A DNA stretch of 64,000 bases from Pedobacter sp. N36a (GTDB taxonomy: Bacteria > Bacteroidota > Bacteroidia > Sphingobacteriales > Sphingobacteriaceae): NCBI RefSeq assembly GCF_014472395.1, contig NZ_JACSZW010000013.1, positions 1-64,000 of the forward strand, given 5' to 3'. Position 1 is the stretch's first letter, and each line of letters starts with the position of its first letter. The notes below the pieces were generated by a model. It made no database searches and was not told where the DNA came from. It saw nothing but the letters and a program-made list of their open reading frames with translations. Positions 8,468 to 17,495 of the stretch are shown one piece after another. The position numbers were made by a program, and so were the translations under genes.

Positions 8468-8749
8468 CGATTAAAATAAATTTATTTGCTGTTTTGTAGA
8501 GAGGCGTGTCATTTATTTCCTGGCTTCAGTTTAATATGCTTTGTATTAATTTGATTATTTAGTTTTTTTTGTAAAAAATTAGGTTATTTTTGTTTTCGGA
8601 GCCAAATGAAGCATTTTATTGTATTTCATATCCTGAAAATTCAAATACTAACTCTTTTCCTGAGAAAAACTGATTAACTCCAAGAATAAGGTCTGCATCG
8701 GATGTGCTATGTCCTTTTTTTTGCCAATTTTTTAACCTAATACACACAA

Positions 8750-10090
8750 ATGAGCCAAACTATCAATGAATTTATGAGTAAAGTATCGTGTCGCAATACT
8801 CATGAACCAGAATTTTTACAAGCAGTCTATGAAGTTGCAGAATCTATTATCCCTTTTACAGAAGAAAACCTGAAATATAAGGTAAATAAGGTTTTAGAAC
8901 GTATTGTTGAACCTGAACGTGTGATCATTTTTAGAGTACCCTGGTTAAATGATAAAGGAGAAGTAGAAGTAAACCGTGGTTTTAGAGTACAGATGAACAG
9001 CGCAATTGGCCCCTATAAAGGTGGTTTGCGTTTCCATCCTTCAGTTACCCTAAGTGTGCTCAAATTCCTTGCTTTTGAGCAGGTTTTTAAAAATAGCTTA
9101 ACAGGTCTGCCAATGGGTGGCGGAAAAGGCGGCGCCGATTTTGATCCTAAAGGGAAATCTGATGCAGAAGTCATGAAATTCTGCCAGAGCTTTATGACGG
9201 AATTGTACCGCCATGTGGGTGCTGATATTGATGTGCCTGCCGGCGATATTGGTGTAGGTGCCAGAGAAATCGGTTACCTGTTTGGCCAATATAAACGTAT
9301 AAAAGGGGAATTTACAGGTGTTTTAACCGGTAAGGGCTTTGAATGGGGTGGTAGTTTGATCCGTCAGGAAGCCACCGGTTATGGCGTGGTTTATTTCGTC
9401 GAAGAAATGCTGAAAGTCAAAAATGATTCCTTAAAAGGAAAGAATGTAGTGATTTCAGGTTCTGGAAATGTAGCCCAGTTTACAGTAGAAAAATGTATTC
9501 AGGTTGGGGCAAAGGTATTGACAATGTCTGATTCAGAAGGTTTCATCTATGATCCTCAGGGGATTGATGCCGAAAAGCTGCAATTCATTATGGAGCTTAA
9601 AAATGTGCGTAGAGGCCGAATTAAGGAATATGCAGATCAATATAATTGTCAGTTTTTCCCTAATGAAAAACCTTGGGGCGTCAAATGTGACATCGCTTTC
9701 CCGAATGCAACACAAAATGAACTGGATGAAAGTGATGCCGAACTATTAGTAAGCAATGGCTGTATCTGCGTGGCAGAAGGCGCGAACATGCCAACTACAC
9801 CTAAAGCTATCCATGTTTTTGAACGCGCTCAGATCTTATATGCACCAGGTAAAGCTGCAAATGCAGGTGGAGTAGCCGTTTCCGGTCTGGAAATGTCTCA
9901 GAACTCGCAGCGTTACTCTTGGGATAGAGAAGAAATTGATGGTAAATTAAAAGTGATCATTTCGCAGATCCATAAAACCTGTATGAAATATGGTCAGGAA
10001 GCAGATGGCTATATCAATTATGGTAAAGGCGCAAACATCGCAGGATTTGTAAAGGTGGCAGATGCTATGATTGCACAAGGAATCGTCTAA
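8750..10090 (+). CDS. gdhA: Glutamate dehydrogenase (hexameric, probably NADP-specific)
   Basis: A 446-residue glutamate dehydrogenase of the short hexameric class, catalysing reductive amination of 2-oxoglutarate with ammonium, and so central to nitrogen assimilation. It carries the conserved substrate-site segment GPYKGGLRFHPSV, the catalytic lysine region PMGGGKGGADFDPKGK, the DVPAGDIGVGAREIGY segment, and a Rossmann glycine motif SGSGNVAQ. Length and these blocks match NADP-type enzymes such as Escherichia coli GdhA; cofactor choice is inferred. A 282-base untranslated upstream region precedes the start and a strong terminator follows, so it is a monocistronic unit. Confidence 0.95.
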   Translation: MSQTINEFMSKVSCRNTHEPEFLQAVYEVAESIIPFTEENLKYKVNKVLERIVEPERVIIFRVPWLNDKGEVEVNRGFRVQMNSAIGPYKGGLRFHPSVTLSVLKFLAFEQVFKNSLTGLPMGGGKGGADFDPKGKSDAEVMKFCQSFMTELYRHVGADIDVPAGDIGVGAREIGYLFGQYKRIKGEFTGVLTGKGFEWGGSLIRQEATGYGVVYFVEEMLKVKNDSLKGKNVVISGSGNVAQFTVEKCIQVGAKVLTMSDSEGFIYDPQGIDAEKLQFIMELKNVRRGRIKEYADQYNCQFFPNEKPWGVKCDIAFPNATQNELDESDAELLVSNGCICVAEGANMPTTPKAIHVFERAQILYAPGKAANAGGVAVSGLEMSQNSQRYSWDREEIDGKLKVIISQIHKTCMKYGQEADGYINYGKGANIAGFVKVADAMIAQGIV

Positions 10091-10126
10091 ATAACGAAGA
10101 TATAGCCCGGCTATCATCTGATAATG

Positions 10127-10170
10127 GCTGAACATGGATCTGTTAAAAGAGAAGTGTTCAGCTTTTTTTT
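10127..10170 (+). terminator. Intrinsic terminator of gdhA
   Basis: An 8-bp perfect stem, GCTGAACA (10127-10134) with TGTTCAGC (10155-10162), is followed directly by eight Ts, starting 36 bases after the gdhA stop. Confidence 0.85.
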
Positions 10171-10294
10171 GTTGAAATTTAAACCATATTTTAGCTTTTC
10201 GTACCAGATATAGGGTATCGATCCCATATTTTGTAAGCAATTACTGCCTTTTGTATTCTTGTGTCAGATTAAACTGATAATTGATGCTGAACCT

Positions 10295-11785
10295 ATGAAA
10301 AATAAACTGCTTACCCATGAAATACTCTTCGTTGTATTGTTCTCCTCAATACTGCTCGTCAAAGCGCTCTTCCCAGATGGATTCTTGAGTGGAGTGTCTG
10401 AACTACCTATTTTACTGCCGCGAATTGGCGTGATCCTGCTCTTTTTGGCGGTGTATCTATGGATCAATCTGTTCAGTATTCCGGCCTTCTTAAACAAGAA
10501 AAATAACCGCTATTTTGCCTGGATTTTACTGCTGCTGCAGTTTGCAGGTTTGAGCTTTCTGCTTGCCCTAGGGGTGAATGTGGCCAGCTATTATGCAAAT
10601 CCAGCACAGTCTAATTATGGTGGATACGCCTTGTTTGCCTGGCTGGGCTACAATGATACACCTTTAAAAACGCTCTCGACAGGCTGGGATAGGGCCTCCA
10701 TCATCTTGATGGTATACGGTGTTTACGCTGCTTTTAGGACCTATGTCATTTGCAGAATTGAAAACTCAGGCGCAAAAAGACCCTACTATGCCTTGATCGT
10801 AAACCAGGTTTCCGGCTTTTTAGTTTTCTATTTGCTCTGTCCTGCATTCCTCCTTAATTTCAATCTCATCAGCAATGACGGGTTTTATTCTGCCTATTTT
10901 TTAGTGGTCACAGCTATGGTATTTGTTTATGTGAGTAATACTTGCTGGTTGTTCCCTAGGTATTTAAGTTCCGGTAAGATTACTGCGGGCTTCCTTCTCA
11001 GGCTGCTGCTCTCTACATTCCTATACTCTTTTCCATTGTTATCATTTTTTAGTCACAGGGGAGAGCTGCCTGTGTTATGGATGGAAAATTGGGCGGTTCA
11101 ATTGTTCTTTACGGTACCTTTCAGCTGGTGGGTTTACCGCCAGGGGAATCATCAGGCGCTGGAATTGAGAAATGCAGTGTGGGAATTGACACGTTCAAAA
11201 GCTGACCTGCAGTTTTTACGGAGCCAGATCAATCCTCACTTCTTGTTTAATGCGCTAAATACATTGTATGGAACGGCATTGATGGATGGGTCAAAAAGAA
11301 CAGCTAACGGGATTCAGATGCTGGGAGACATGATGCGCTTTATGCTGGAGGATAACCATCAGGACTTTATTCCGATGCAGGATGAGGTCGCTTACCTGGA
11401 AAACTATATCGCCTTGCAGAAACTACGCATCCTGCCTTCAGATCAGATCCAAGTAGCCGCTGAGCTGTCACTTTCCCAATGCGATCATTTGATTGTCCCC
11501 ATGCTGTTGATTCCCTTTGTAGAAAATGCATTTAAGCACGGGATAGATCCAGATGAAAAGTCTTGGATAATCATTGAGTTATCTTGCACAGCAGATAGCA
11601 TTAGTTTTAAGGTGAGAAATAGCCTTCCTAAGGCCTTATACCTGGATCCAGAAAGAAAGTCGACAGGAATAGGTTTGAATAACGTTAGAGAAAGGCTAAT
11701 GCTGTTTTATGAAGGCAGGCATCAATTGAATTATGGTCGGGTTGAAAATGAATTTATAGCCGAATTAACCCTTCACATCTCATGA
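10295..11785 (+). CDS. LytS/YehU-type membrane sensor histidine kinase
   Basis: A 496-residue sensor kinase. The N-terminal ~290 residues hold about eight hydrophobic segments with no large extracytoplasmic domain. The C-terminal part is the His_kinase domain of LytS-type proteins: phospho-accepting H315 in RSQINPHFLFNALN, then an ATPase region with LIPFVENAFKHGI (N-box) and GIGLNNVRERL (G-box). I start at the ATG at 10295; an in-frame TTG lies 12 codons upstream. The stop overlaps the start of the LytTR regulator by four bases (ATGA), so the pair is one two-component system. The signal is unknown. Confidence 0.88.
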   Translation: MKNKLLTHEILFVVLFSSILLVKALFPDGFLSGVSELPILLPRIGVILLFLAVYLWINLFSIPAFLNKKNNRYFAWILLLLQFAGLSFLLALGVNVASYYANPAQSNYGGYALFAWLGYNDTPLKTLSTGWDRASIILMVYGVYAAFRTYVICRIENSGAKRPYYALIVNQVSGFLVFYLLCPAFLLNFNLISNDGFYSAYFLVVTAMVFVYVSNTCWLFPRYLSSGKITAGFLLRLLLSTFLYSFPLLSFFSHRGELPVLWMENWAVQLFFTVPFSWWVYRQGNHQALELRNAVWELTRSKADLQFLRSQINPHFLFNALNTLYGTALMDGSKRTANGIQMLGDMMRFMLEDNHQDFIPMQDEVAYLENYIALQKLRILPSDQIQVAAELSLSQCDHLIVPMLLIPFVENAFKHGIDPDEKSWIIIELSCTADSISFKVRNSLPKALYLDPERKSTGIGLNNVRERLMLFYEGRHQLNYGRVENEFIAELTLHIS

Positions 11786-12528
11786 TCAGTACTGAAATGC
11801 CATCCGTTTTAAAGGCAATCGCAATCGATGATGAGCCCATTGCCCTGGAGGTGATCAAAAACCTTTCTTCGGAAGTGGCAGGTATCCAGCTTGTTGCCTG
11901 TTTTGCCCGGACTAAAGAAGCCCTGGTTTACCTTCAGCAGGAGGGGGTAGACCTGATTTTTCTGGACATCAAGATGCCTGGTTTGTCTGGGATCGACTTC
12001 CTGAAGTCTCTTCCTAATCCACCAATGGTGATCTTTAGCACCGCATATTCGGAGCATGCAGTGCAGAGCTTTGAATTGGATGCGATAGACTATCTTTTGA
12101 AACCTTTTTCATTTCCGCGATTTTTGAAAGCATGCAATAAGGCTTTTGAACATAGCCAGCTCCGCCATCAGCAGACGGCTGCGGTGCAGAAACCTGCTCC
12201 TGTAATTTTTATTAAAAGTGGCTATGAGCTGATCAAGGTAGCACTGGATGATTTGCTGTATGCCGAAAGTGTGGGCAATTATGTGCAGTTCGTTTTGACC
12301 AGCGGACTGGTACGCTCTCGCTTAACTATGGTAGAAGCGGAAGCACTGTTACCCGCTCCGGCATTCGTTCGGGTGCACCGTTCCTTCCTGGTTTCCAGTT
12401 CCAGAATTAGAAAGCTCGACAAGCGAAATGTCTGGCTGGAAGAGCAGCCTATTCCTGTTGGATCTATGTACAGGTCAATGCTTGAAAAGATGATTTTAAC
12501 GAATCCCATTACCCCCTCATCTCCTTAA
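11782..12528 (+). CDS. LytTR-family response regulator
   Basis: A 248-residue response regulator: receiver domain (~residues 10-125) with acidic pocket D16/D17, phosphoacceptor D62 in IFLDIKMPG and the switch/Lys segment DYLLKPFSF, then a LytTR DNA-binding domain (~140-240) beginning FIKSGYELIKV and containing FVRVHRSFLV. It is translationally coupled to the LytS-type kinase. Ten bases after its stop lies the start of a decayed outer-membrane barrel gene on the same strand, which may once have been cotranscribed with it. Confidence 0.9.
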   Translation: MISTEMPSVLKAIAIDDEPIALEVIKNLSSEVAGIQLVACFARTKEALVYLQQEGVDLIFLDIKMPGLSGIDFLKSLPNPPMVIFSTAYSEHAVQSFELDAIDYLLKPFSFPRFLKACNKAFEHSQLRHQQTAAVQKPAPVIFIKSGYELIKVALDDLLYAESVGNYVQFVLTSGLVRSRLTMVEAEALLPAPAFVRVHRSFLVSSSRIRKLDKRNVWLEEQPIPVGSMYRSMLEKMILTNPITPSSP

Positions 12529-12538
12529 ATAAATAGCC

Positions 12539-14377
12539 ATGTTACTCAAATATTTAATGACAATTTTATTGTCAATAGGATTTTTTTTGCCCGGATTTTC
12601 TCAATTTTAAGTTAAAGTGATGGTGCTTTATGATGATGTTAACTATTTGATTTTAAATGCCAATTTCGTTATAAGAAATCGTGATGTGCCGCAAAAGTTC
12701 AATAAGATTGCTGTTGGAGATGGTTTTGAGTTAAGGGGCTTAACTGCCGGTAAGTTTTCCCTGCTGATGACCTGCATTGGTTATTCAGATTACACTGCGG
12801 AATTTGAATTGAGCCCGAAGAATCCAGTCTTTGATTTTGATCGGATTACGCTGCGGATGAAAACCAATCTGTTGAAGGAAGTGACGATTTTAGGGAAAGT
12901 AAATCCCATCCGGATCAATGGAGATACTACGGAATATCATGCCCTGTCCTTCCAGTCTAATGCGAACGATAAGGTAGAAAATCTGCTGAAACAGCTGCCC
13001 GGGATTTCGGTTGATAAAGATGGAAAATTGAGTGCTCAAAGTCAGACCATCGACAAAGTATTGGTGGATGGGCAGGAGTTTTTTGGAGATGATCCCACAC
13101 TGGCTACCCGGAATATACGCACAGATATGGTAGATAAGATCCAGGTATTTGAGAAGAAAAGTGATTTGGCAACCCTGGTTGGCAGGAACGATGGGAAAGG
13201 TATTCGGACAATTAACATCAAACTCAAGGCCGATAAAAAGAAAGGATATTTCGGTAAAACCGAAGCTGGGATGGGAACCGGCGATTTTCATGCGGCCCAG
13301 CTGATGGGGGATTATTTTAACGGTCAGCAGCGGATTTCTGTTTATCGAGTGGCAGGAAACAATGGGGCGACGAGTTTAAATTGGCAGGATAACGCAAAAT
13401 ACGCCGCCTCTAACGTAGATATTTCTATTCCGGGATATATGATTGACCTGGGCGGTTACGATGAACTGGAGTCGCGTAACGGCAATTATGGGGGACAAGG
13501 GATTCCGGTTGCCAGGACTTCCGGCTTGCATTATGAGAATAAATGGAATAAAAATGAGAATAGCCTCAACTTCAATTACAAAATCGGGTCATTAAAAACT
13601 AAGGGAACCTAGGAAATCAATGCCCAAAATAGCTTGCCATCTGGCTTGGTCAACACCTCGGCTGGGGAGGAATTCAGTAACGAAGTATTCCGGCAAAAGT
13701 TGGATGGCGGGTTTAATTTAAAGCTGGGAACGACCGCAAACCTGAAGGTCACGATGAATGGAGGGCTTAAAAATAAGACATCAAACAGCGGCACTTTTTC
13801 TAGCTTATTGCTGAATCGGGAAGATTCAGCGGCATTGTTAAAGGAAACTAAAAACTTTAGGTATTTATCAGAAGAATCAAAAGAACAGCGATTTATGATT
13901 TCTGGTTTATATTTAAAGAAACTAAAGAAAGCAGGCCGGACTTTTACAGTCGGGCTCATGACTTCGCTGGAGCAGCTCCAGATGAATGCACAGCTCAAGT
14001 CGAATACCAGGGTTTCCAAAAGCGAGCTGGACAATGAAAATGAAGACATTGAGCAGGATAAAAACACTGCAGTTTCCAATCAAGGGCTCTATATGAACGC
14101 GACCTATTCGGAGCCAGTTTCGAAATCATTGCTGGGAAAAACAGCTATTTTTGAAGAGGGACTTTCCAGAATGATACTCAATGCATCCATCAGCAAGGTT
14201 TTCTGTAAAGAAAATGCTTTGAAAATATCCTTGTCGGGAAGTGATTTATTGAACCAGAATGTTGGATTTACCAGAAATACTTCCGGCAATCTCATCAGTC
14301 AGCAGCGTTTTACGGTGATTAAGCGGTATTTTATGCTGGCCCTTACTTACGATCTGAATAAAATGACTGCACAATAA
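12539..14377 (+). pseudogene. Decayed outer-membrane beta-barrel (TonB-receptor-like) gene
   Basis: An ATG at 12539 opens a clear signal peptide (MLLKYLMTILLSIGFFLPGF) that hits an in-frame TAA at 12608. The same frame resumes from 12611 with a carboxypeptidase-like regulatory domain (GFELRGLTAGKFSLLMTCIGY) and a plug-like region (LLKQLPGISVDKDG, VLVDGQEFFGDDP). It stops again at a TAG (12610+1000, i.e. 13610-13612) and continues in frame as barrel sequence to 14377. The end (RYFMLALTYDLNKM) is a typical barrel terminus. Joined, the pieces total about 610 residues against roughly 900 in intact relatives, and the barrel jumps abruptly after TYSEPVSKSL, so an internal deletion of about 300 residues is likely. 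The first ~40 codons after the signal peptide also look scrambled. Confidence 0.8.
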
Positions 14378-14409
14378 ATGTCTGGGTAAAACAATTCATT
14401 TAACCCGTT

Positions 14410-15291
14410 TTAACCTTCAATATTATGTTTTACGAACAATAAACAGGTGTCGGTTTCCAGGTAAAGCACTTCATTTGCCACACTGCCCATAAATAACGTG
14501 GTCAGGGAAGTGAGCCCCTGAACACCCATAATCAAAACGTCTGCCTGCTCTTTTTTTACATGATACATCAACGCGGAGGCGATATTTTTATCCTCTGCCG
14601 GAATCACCTTTAAAGGCCTGGCAGTTGGGTAAAGCTTGGTCCACTTCTCCGATTTTATCTTCACATCTTCCTGAGTATTCTTCTTGATCTCTGCGTTGGA
14701 TAGACCTGGAAAGAACTGCCAGGACAATTTGGAGATGTTGATCGGCTGAAAAGTCAGCTCTTCGATCTGGCTGTAATTTTTAATCAGGCTGCCCCATTGC
14801 ATCACTTTAGCTGTGTATTTTGAAAAATCTATGGCCTCAACCACCTTTGTTGGTTTTGGATTATAGGTTTCCGGGACCAGCAGGGTCTCAAAAGGAAGCA
14901 TGCGGATGAGCTTATGAGCGAGCCCGCCATTGCCCTCCAGGTGCTGTTTGTTGCCCAATACTGCTAGATTGCTTTGTTTTTTCTTTGCCATCTTTTGAAA
15001 TGACAATTCTGTATAATCCTCAAAGGTAATCTCCACATCGTAAGGCAGCTGATCAACAAGCAGGGTAGGAATCGTATCAGAAAGTTTCTTTTTAAGTGTA
15101 TTGGCGATGGTATGGAGCTTTTCCGGGCTTTTAAAAGATTCAGGAAGCTCAGATTGTTTGATGTTATGAAAAAAGGTCACCTTGCTTAAGGGCAGTAGTT
15201 CGGTTAACAGCTGGAGGTATTGAATGAGCGACTGGTCCATTTCAGAAAGATCCAGACCTGCGATTACGTTTATTTTAGGGGTTAATGCCAT
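14410..15291 (-). CDS. Tandem universal stress protein (UspA type)
   Basis: A 293-residue cytosolic protein made of two UspA-like domains. Domain 1 (~residues 5-140) opens with NVIAGLDLSEMDQSLI and ends with LIRMLPFETLLVPET. Domain 2 (~145-290) opens with VVEAIDFSKYTAKVMQ and contains ADVLIMGVQGLTSLTTLFMGSVANEVL, the position of the ATP-binding glycine loop, although the classical G-2x-G-9x-G(S/T) motif is only partly kept. It is 21 bases downstream of the BCCT transporter on the same strand, suggesting one operon in which the stress protein modulates or accompanies osmolyte uptake; that link is inference. Confidence 0.82.
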   Translation of the reverse strand: MALTPKINVIAGLDLSEMDQSLIQYLQLLTELLPLSKVTFFHNIKQSELPESFKSPEKLHTIANTLKKKLSDTIPTLLVDQLPYDVEITFEDYTELSFQKMAKKKQSNLAVLGNKQHLEGNGGLAHKLIRMLPFETLLVPETYNPKPTKVVEAIDFSKYTAKVMQWGSLIKNYSQIEELTFQPINISKLSWQFFPGLSNAEIKKNTQEDVKIKSEKWTKLYPTARPLKVIPAEDKNIASALMYHVKKEQADVLIMGVQGLTSLTTLFMGSVANEVLYLETDTCLLFVKHNIEG

Positions 15292-15312
15292 GTTGTTTTC
15301 TTCTTTAAGGGG

Positions 15313-16896
15313 TTACTTTTGTTCAGCCATCAGGTCTGAAATGGTGTCTCTGTAGCTTTTTTCCTGTTTAGAACGCAGCTTCTTTTTATTCTTGTTCAGC
15401 TCTTCCTGTAATCCTTTTTTCAGGCTGTAGCACATGAGTAAAATGATGACGGCAAAAGGCAGTCCGGCAATAATCACGGCAGTTTGCAAAGCATCTAATC
15501 CACCTCCCCAGAGTAAAACAATCGCCACTATTGCTTGCAGGAAAGCCCAGAAAACACGCTGTAGTGGTGGGGTATAGGCGGCGTTACCTGAAGTGATGTT
15601 GTCGATCACCAAAGACCCGGAATCAGAAGAAGTGATAAAGAAAAAAGCGACCAGGAGGATCGCTAATCCTGATAAGATGGGCGTAAAAGGGATTTTCTGC
15701 AAGAACACAAACAGGGCAGTGGAGATGTCAGCATTTACGGCAGCGATCAAACTATGCTCTCCTTCCAGAATAAAATGAAGGGCAGTTCCGCCGAATACAG
15801 TCATCCATAATAAGGTGATAATGGCAGGGACAATCAGGACACCAAGGATAAATTCCTTCACGGTTCTTCCTTTAGAAATCCGCGCGATAAAACTGCCTAC
15901 AAATGGCGACCAGGCGATCCACCAAGCCCAGTAAAACACCGTCCAGGAATTTTGCCATCCCGATTCGCGGTAACTGTCGTTCCAAGTGCTGATTTCGATG
16001 AAGTCCGCCAGGTAAGATCCGGTGTTTTGAATGAAACTTTTTAACAGATAGGTGGTCGGGCCAAGTACAAATACCAGCAGCATCAGCGCGAAAGCCATGA
16101 TCATATTTCCCTGGCTCAGGAGCTTAACGCCTTTATCTAAACCGGAAACTACAGAAATGGTAGCTATAGAGGTAACTATGATGATGATAAAAGATTGCAG
16201 GGTGGTCGACATCTCCCAGCCAAAAAGGAAGTTTAAACCGGCATTCATTTGCTGTACGCCTAGTCCGAGGGAGGTGGAAAGGCCAAACAATGTGGCGATT
16301 ACGGAAAGAATGTCGATCGAATGTCCCCACCAACCATGGATGCGCTCTCCTAAAAATGGGTAAAATAGCGAGCGGAAAGTGAGTGGAAGTTTTTTATTGA
16401 AGGAAAAGAAAGCGAGTGCAAGTCCAACTACCGCATAAATCGCCCAGGCATGCAGTCCCCAGTGTAAGGCTGTAAATTCCATCGCCTGGATGGCCAGTTC
16501 AGGTTCTGAACCCGCTGGACGTGGGGGATGACTAAAATGGGAAACTGGCTCAGCAATGCTGAAAAACATAATTCCTATGCCCATCCCTGCACTGAATAAC
16601 ATGGCAAACCAGGAGATATTGCTGAATTCCGGCTCCGCATCCTCTCCACCAAGCCGTATTCTTCCGAATTTTCCGAAAGCCAGATACAGACAAAAACCAA
16701 GAATAAAATTTACCGTCAGGATTAAAAACCAACCCAGGTTTTGTGTGATCAGGAGTTTTGTACTGTCGAACCAGGCGTCTAAAGATTCCTGAAAAAGCAG
16801 GCACAAAGCCAAACTGCATACAATCAGCAATATTGAGGTATAAAAGACCGGTTTATTGATGACGAATTTGAAATTTCCCGGGTGATTTTTGAGCAT
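15313..16896 (-). CDS. BCCT-family transporter (betaine/choline/carnitine type)
   Basis: A 527-residue inner-membrane transporter with about 12 transmembrane helices, a usual BCCT length. Family hallmarks are the glycine-rich SAGMGIGIMFFSIAEP segment in helix 3 and the aromatic substrate-box sequence WTVFYWAWWIAWSPFVG in helix 8. The C-terminal tail is strongly basic (KKGLQEELNKNKKKLRSKQ), a feature that senses osmotic conditions in BetP-like members. It probably imports a quaternary-amine osmolyte; the exact substrate cannot be read from sequence. It leads a two-gene operon with the downstream stress protein. Confidence 0.92.
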   Translation of the reverse strand: MLKNHPGNFKFVINKPVFYTSILLIVCSLALCLLFQESLDAWFDSTKLLITQNLGWFLILTVNFILGFCLYLAFGKFGRIRLGGEDAEPEFSNISWFAMLFSAGMGIGIMFFSIAEPVSHFSHPPRPAGSEPELAIQAMEFTALHWGLHAWAIYAVVGLALAFFSFNKKLPLTFRSLFYPFLGERIHGWWGHSIDILSVIATLFGLSTSLGLGVQQMNAGLNFLFGWEMSTTLQSFIIIIVTSIATISVVSGLDKGVKLLSQGNMIMAFALMLLVFVLGPTTYLLKSFIQNTGSYLADFIEISTWNDSYRESGWQNSWTVFYWAWWIAWSPFVGSFIARISKGRTVKEFILGVLIVPAIITLLWMTVFGGTALHFILEGEHSLIAAVNADISTALFVFLQKIPFTPILSGLAILLVAFFFITSSDSGSLVIDNITSGNAAYTPPLQRVFWAFLQAIVAIVLLWGGGLDALQTAVIIAGLPFAVIILLMCYSLKKGLQEELNKNKKKLRSKQEKSYRDTISDLMAEQK

Positions 16897-17057
16897 GTTT
16901 CTGGTTTATGAAAGCATAACACAGTTTTTGTGATTAAGTTTCTGATTATGCCACATTTGCCCCTTTATATTGACGTTTTACTCCCCTTTAATTCTGAAAA
17001 TGGCTGTTTAACTTTAATCATCGTTAGGAATAGCCTTGGAAATAAAATCATAAAATT

Positions 17058-17206
17058 ATGGAAATCAACGCCGTTAGTACCAGAATGCAGGAACGATTGA
17101 TGAAGAGAAGTTAGACAGTAAAATCGATATGGGTTTCATGAAAATGACTTATTATGAGATGATTACTTTTACGATCTACCCTGAGTCCAGTATTTTACTG
17201 AAGTGA
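17058..17206 (+). pseudogene. Frameshifted remnant of an unidentified small gene
   Basis: An ATG at 17058 opens a frame (MEINAVSTRMQERL) that ends at a TAG after 18 codons. From 17099 another frame carries on coherently (DEEKLDSKIDMGFMKM then TYYEMITFTIYPESSILLK) to a TGA at 17204. The two frames join naturally at 17097-17099, which suggests one frameshift in a once continuous N-terminus. I do not recognise the family. The second frame runs into and overlaps the GNAT remnant that follows, as if two unrelated broken genes had been joined by a deletion. Confidence 0.35.
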
Positions 17207-17415
17207 GTGCTGTGGTGACACATCTAGCGCATACAGGGAAAGGATACGCCAAACAGTTGGTAGCCTATACCTCAAAACAGATCCTTTTAGAAAATAAAAC
17301 ACCCTACCTGCACGTTGCTGAAAGCAATATCGGAGCGATAAAACTCTATGAAAAACTAGGTTTTGTTACCAGAAGGAAAATTAGCTTCTGGAATTTCATA
17401 AAAAGCCAAAGCTAA
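17194..17415 (+). pseudogene. GNAT acetyltransferase C-terminal remnant
   Basis: The frame reads FTEVSAVVTHLAHTGKGYAKQL, with YLHVAESNIGAIKLYEKLGFVTR following. This is the acetyl-CoA-binding motif A (here HTGKGYAKQL in place of the Q/R-x-x-G-x-G/A loop) plus motif B (NIGAIKLYEKLGF) of GNAT N-acetyltransferases. It covers only about 70 residues; an intact member of this subgroup is over 200 residues. The N-terminal half is missing and a TGA lies in frame just upstream. The longest possible translation begins at a GTG at 17203. Non-functional remnant; family sure, substrate unknown. Confidence 0.75.
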
Positions 17416-17495
17416 AATCGTTTAATGCTTTGGCATTATTACAGAATTGCAGCAGGTCTTAATTCCGTTATTTGTAATAACCAAATGATAAAACT

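Noticed and set aside
8468..8749. Bacteroidota promoter for gdhA
   Set aside because: TATTTTTG fits the -7 element, but no TTTG lies 19 bases upstream, and the T-rich sequence gives many chance matches.
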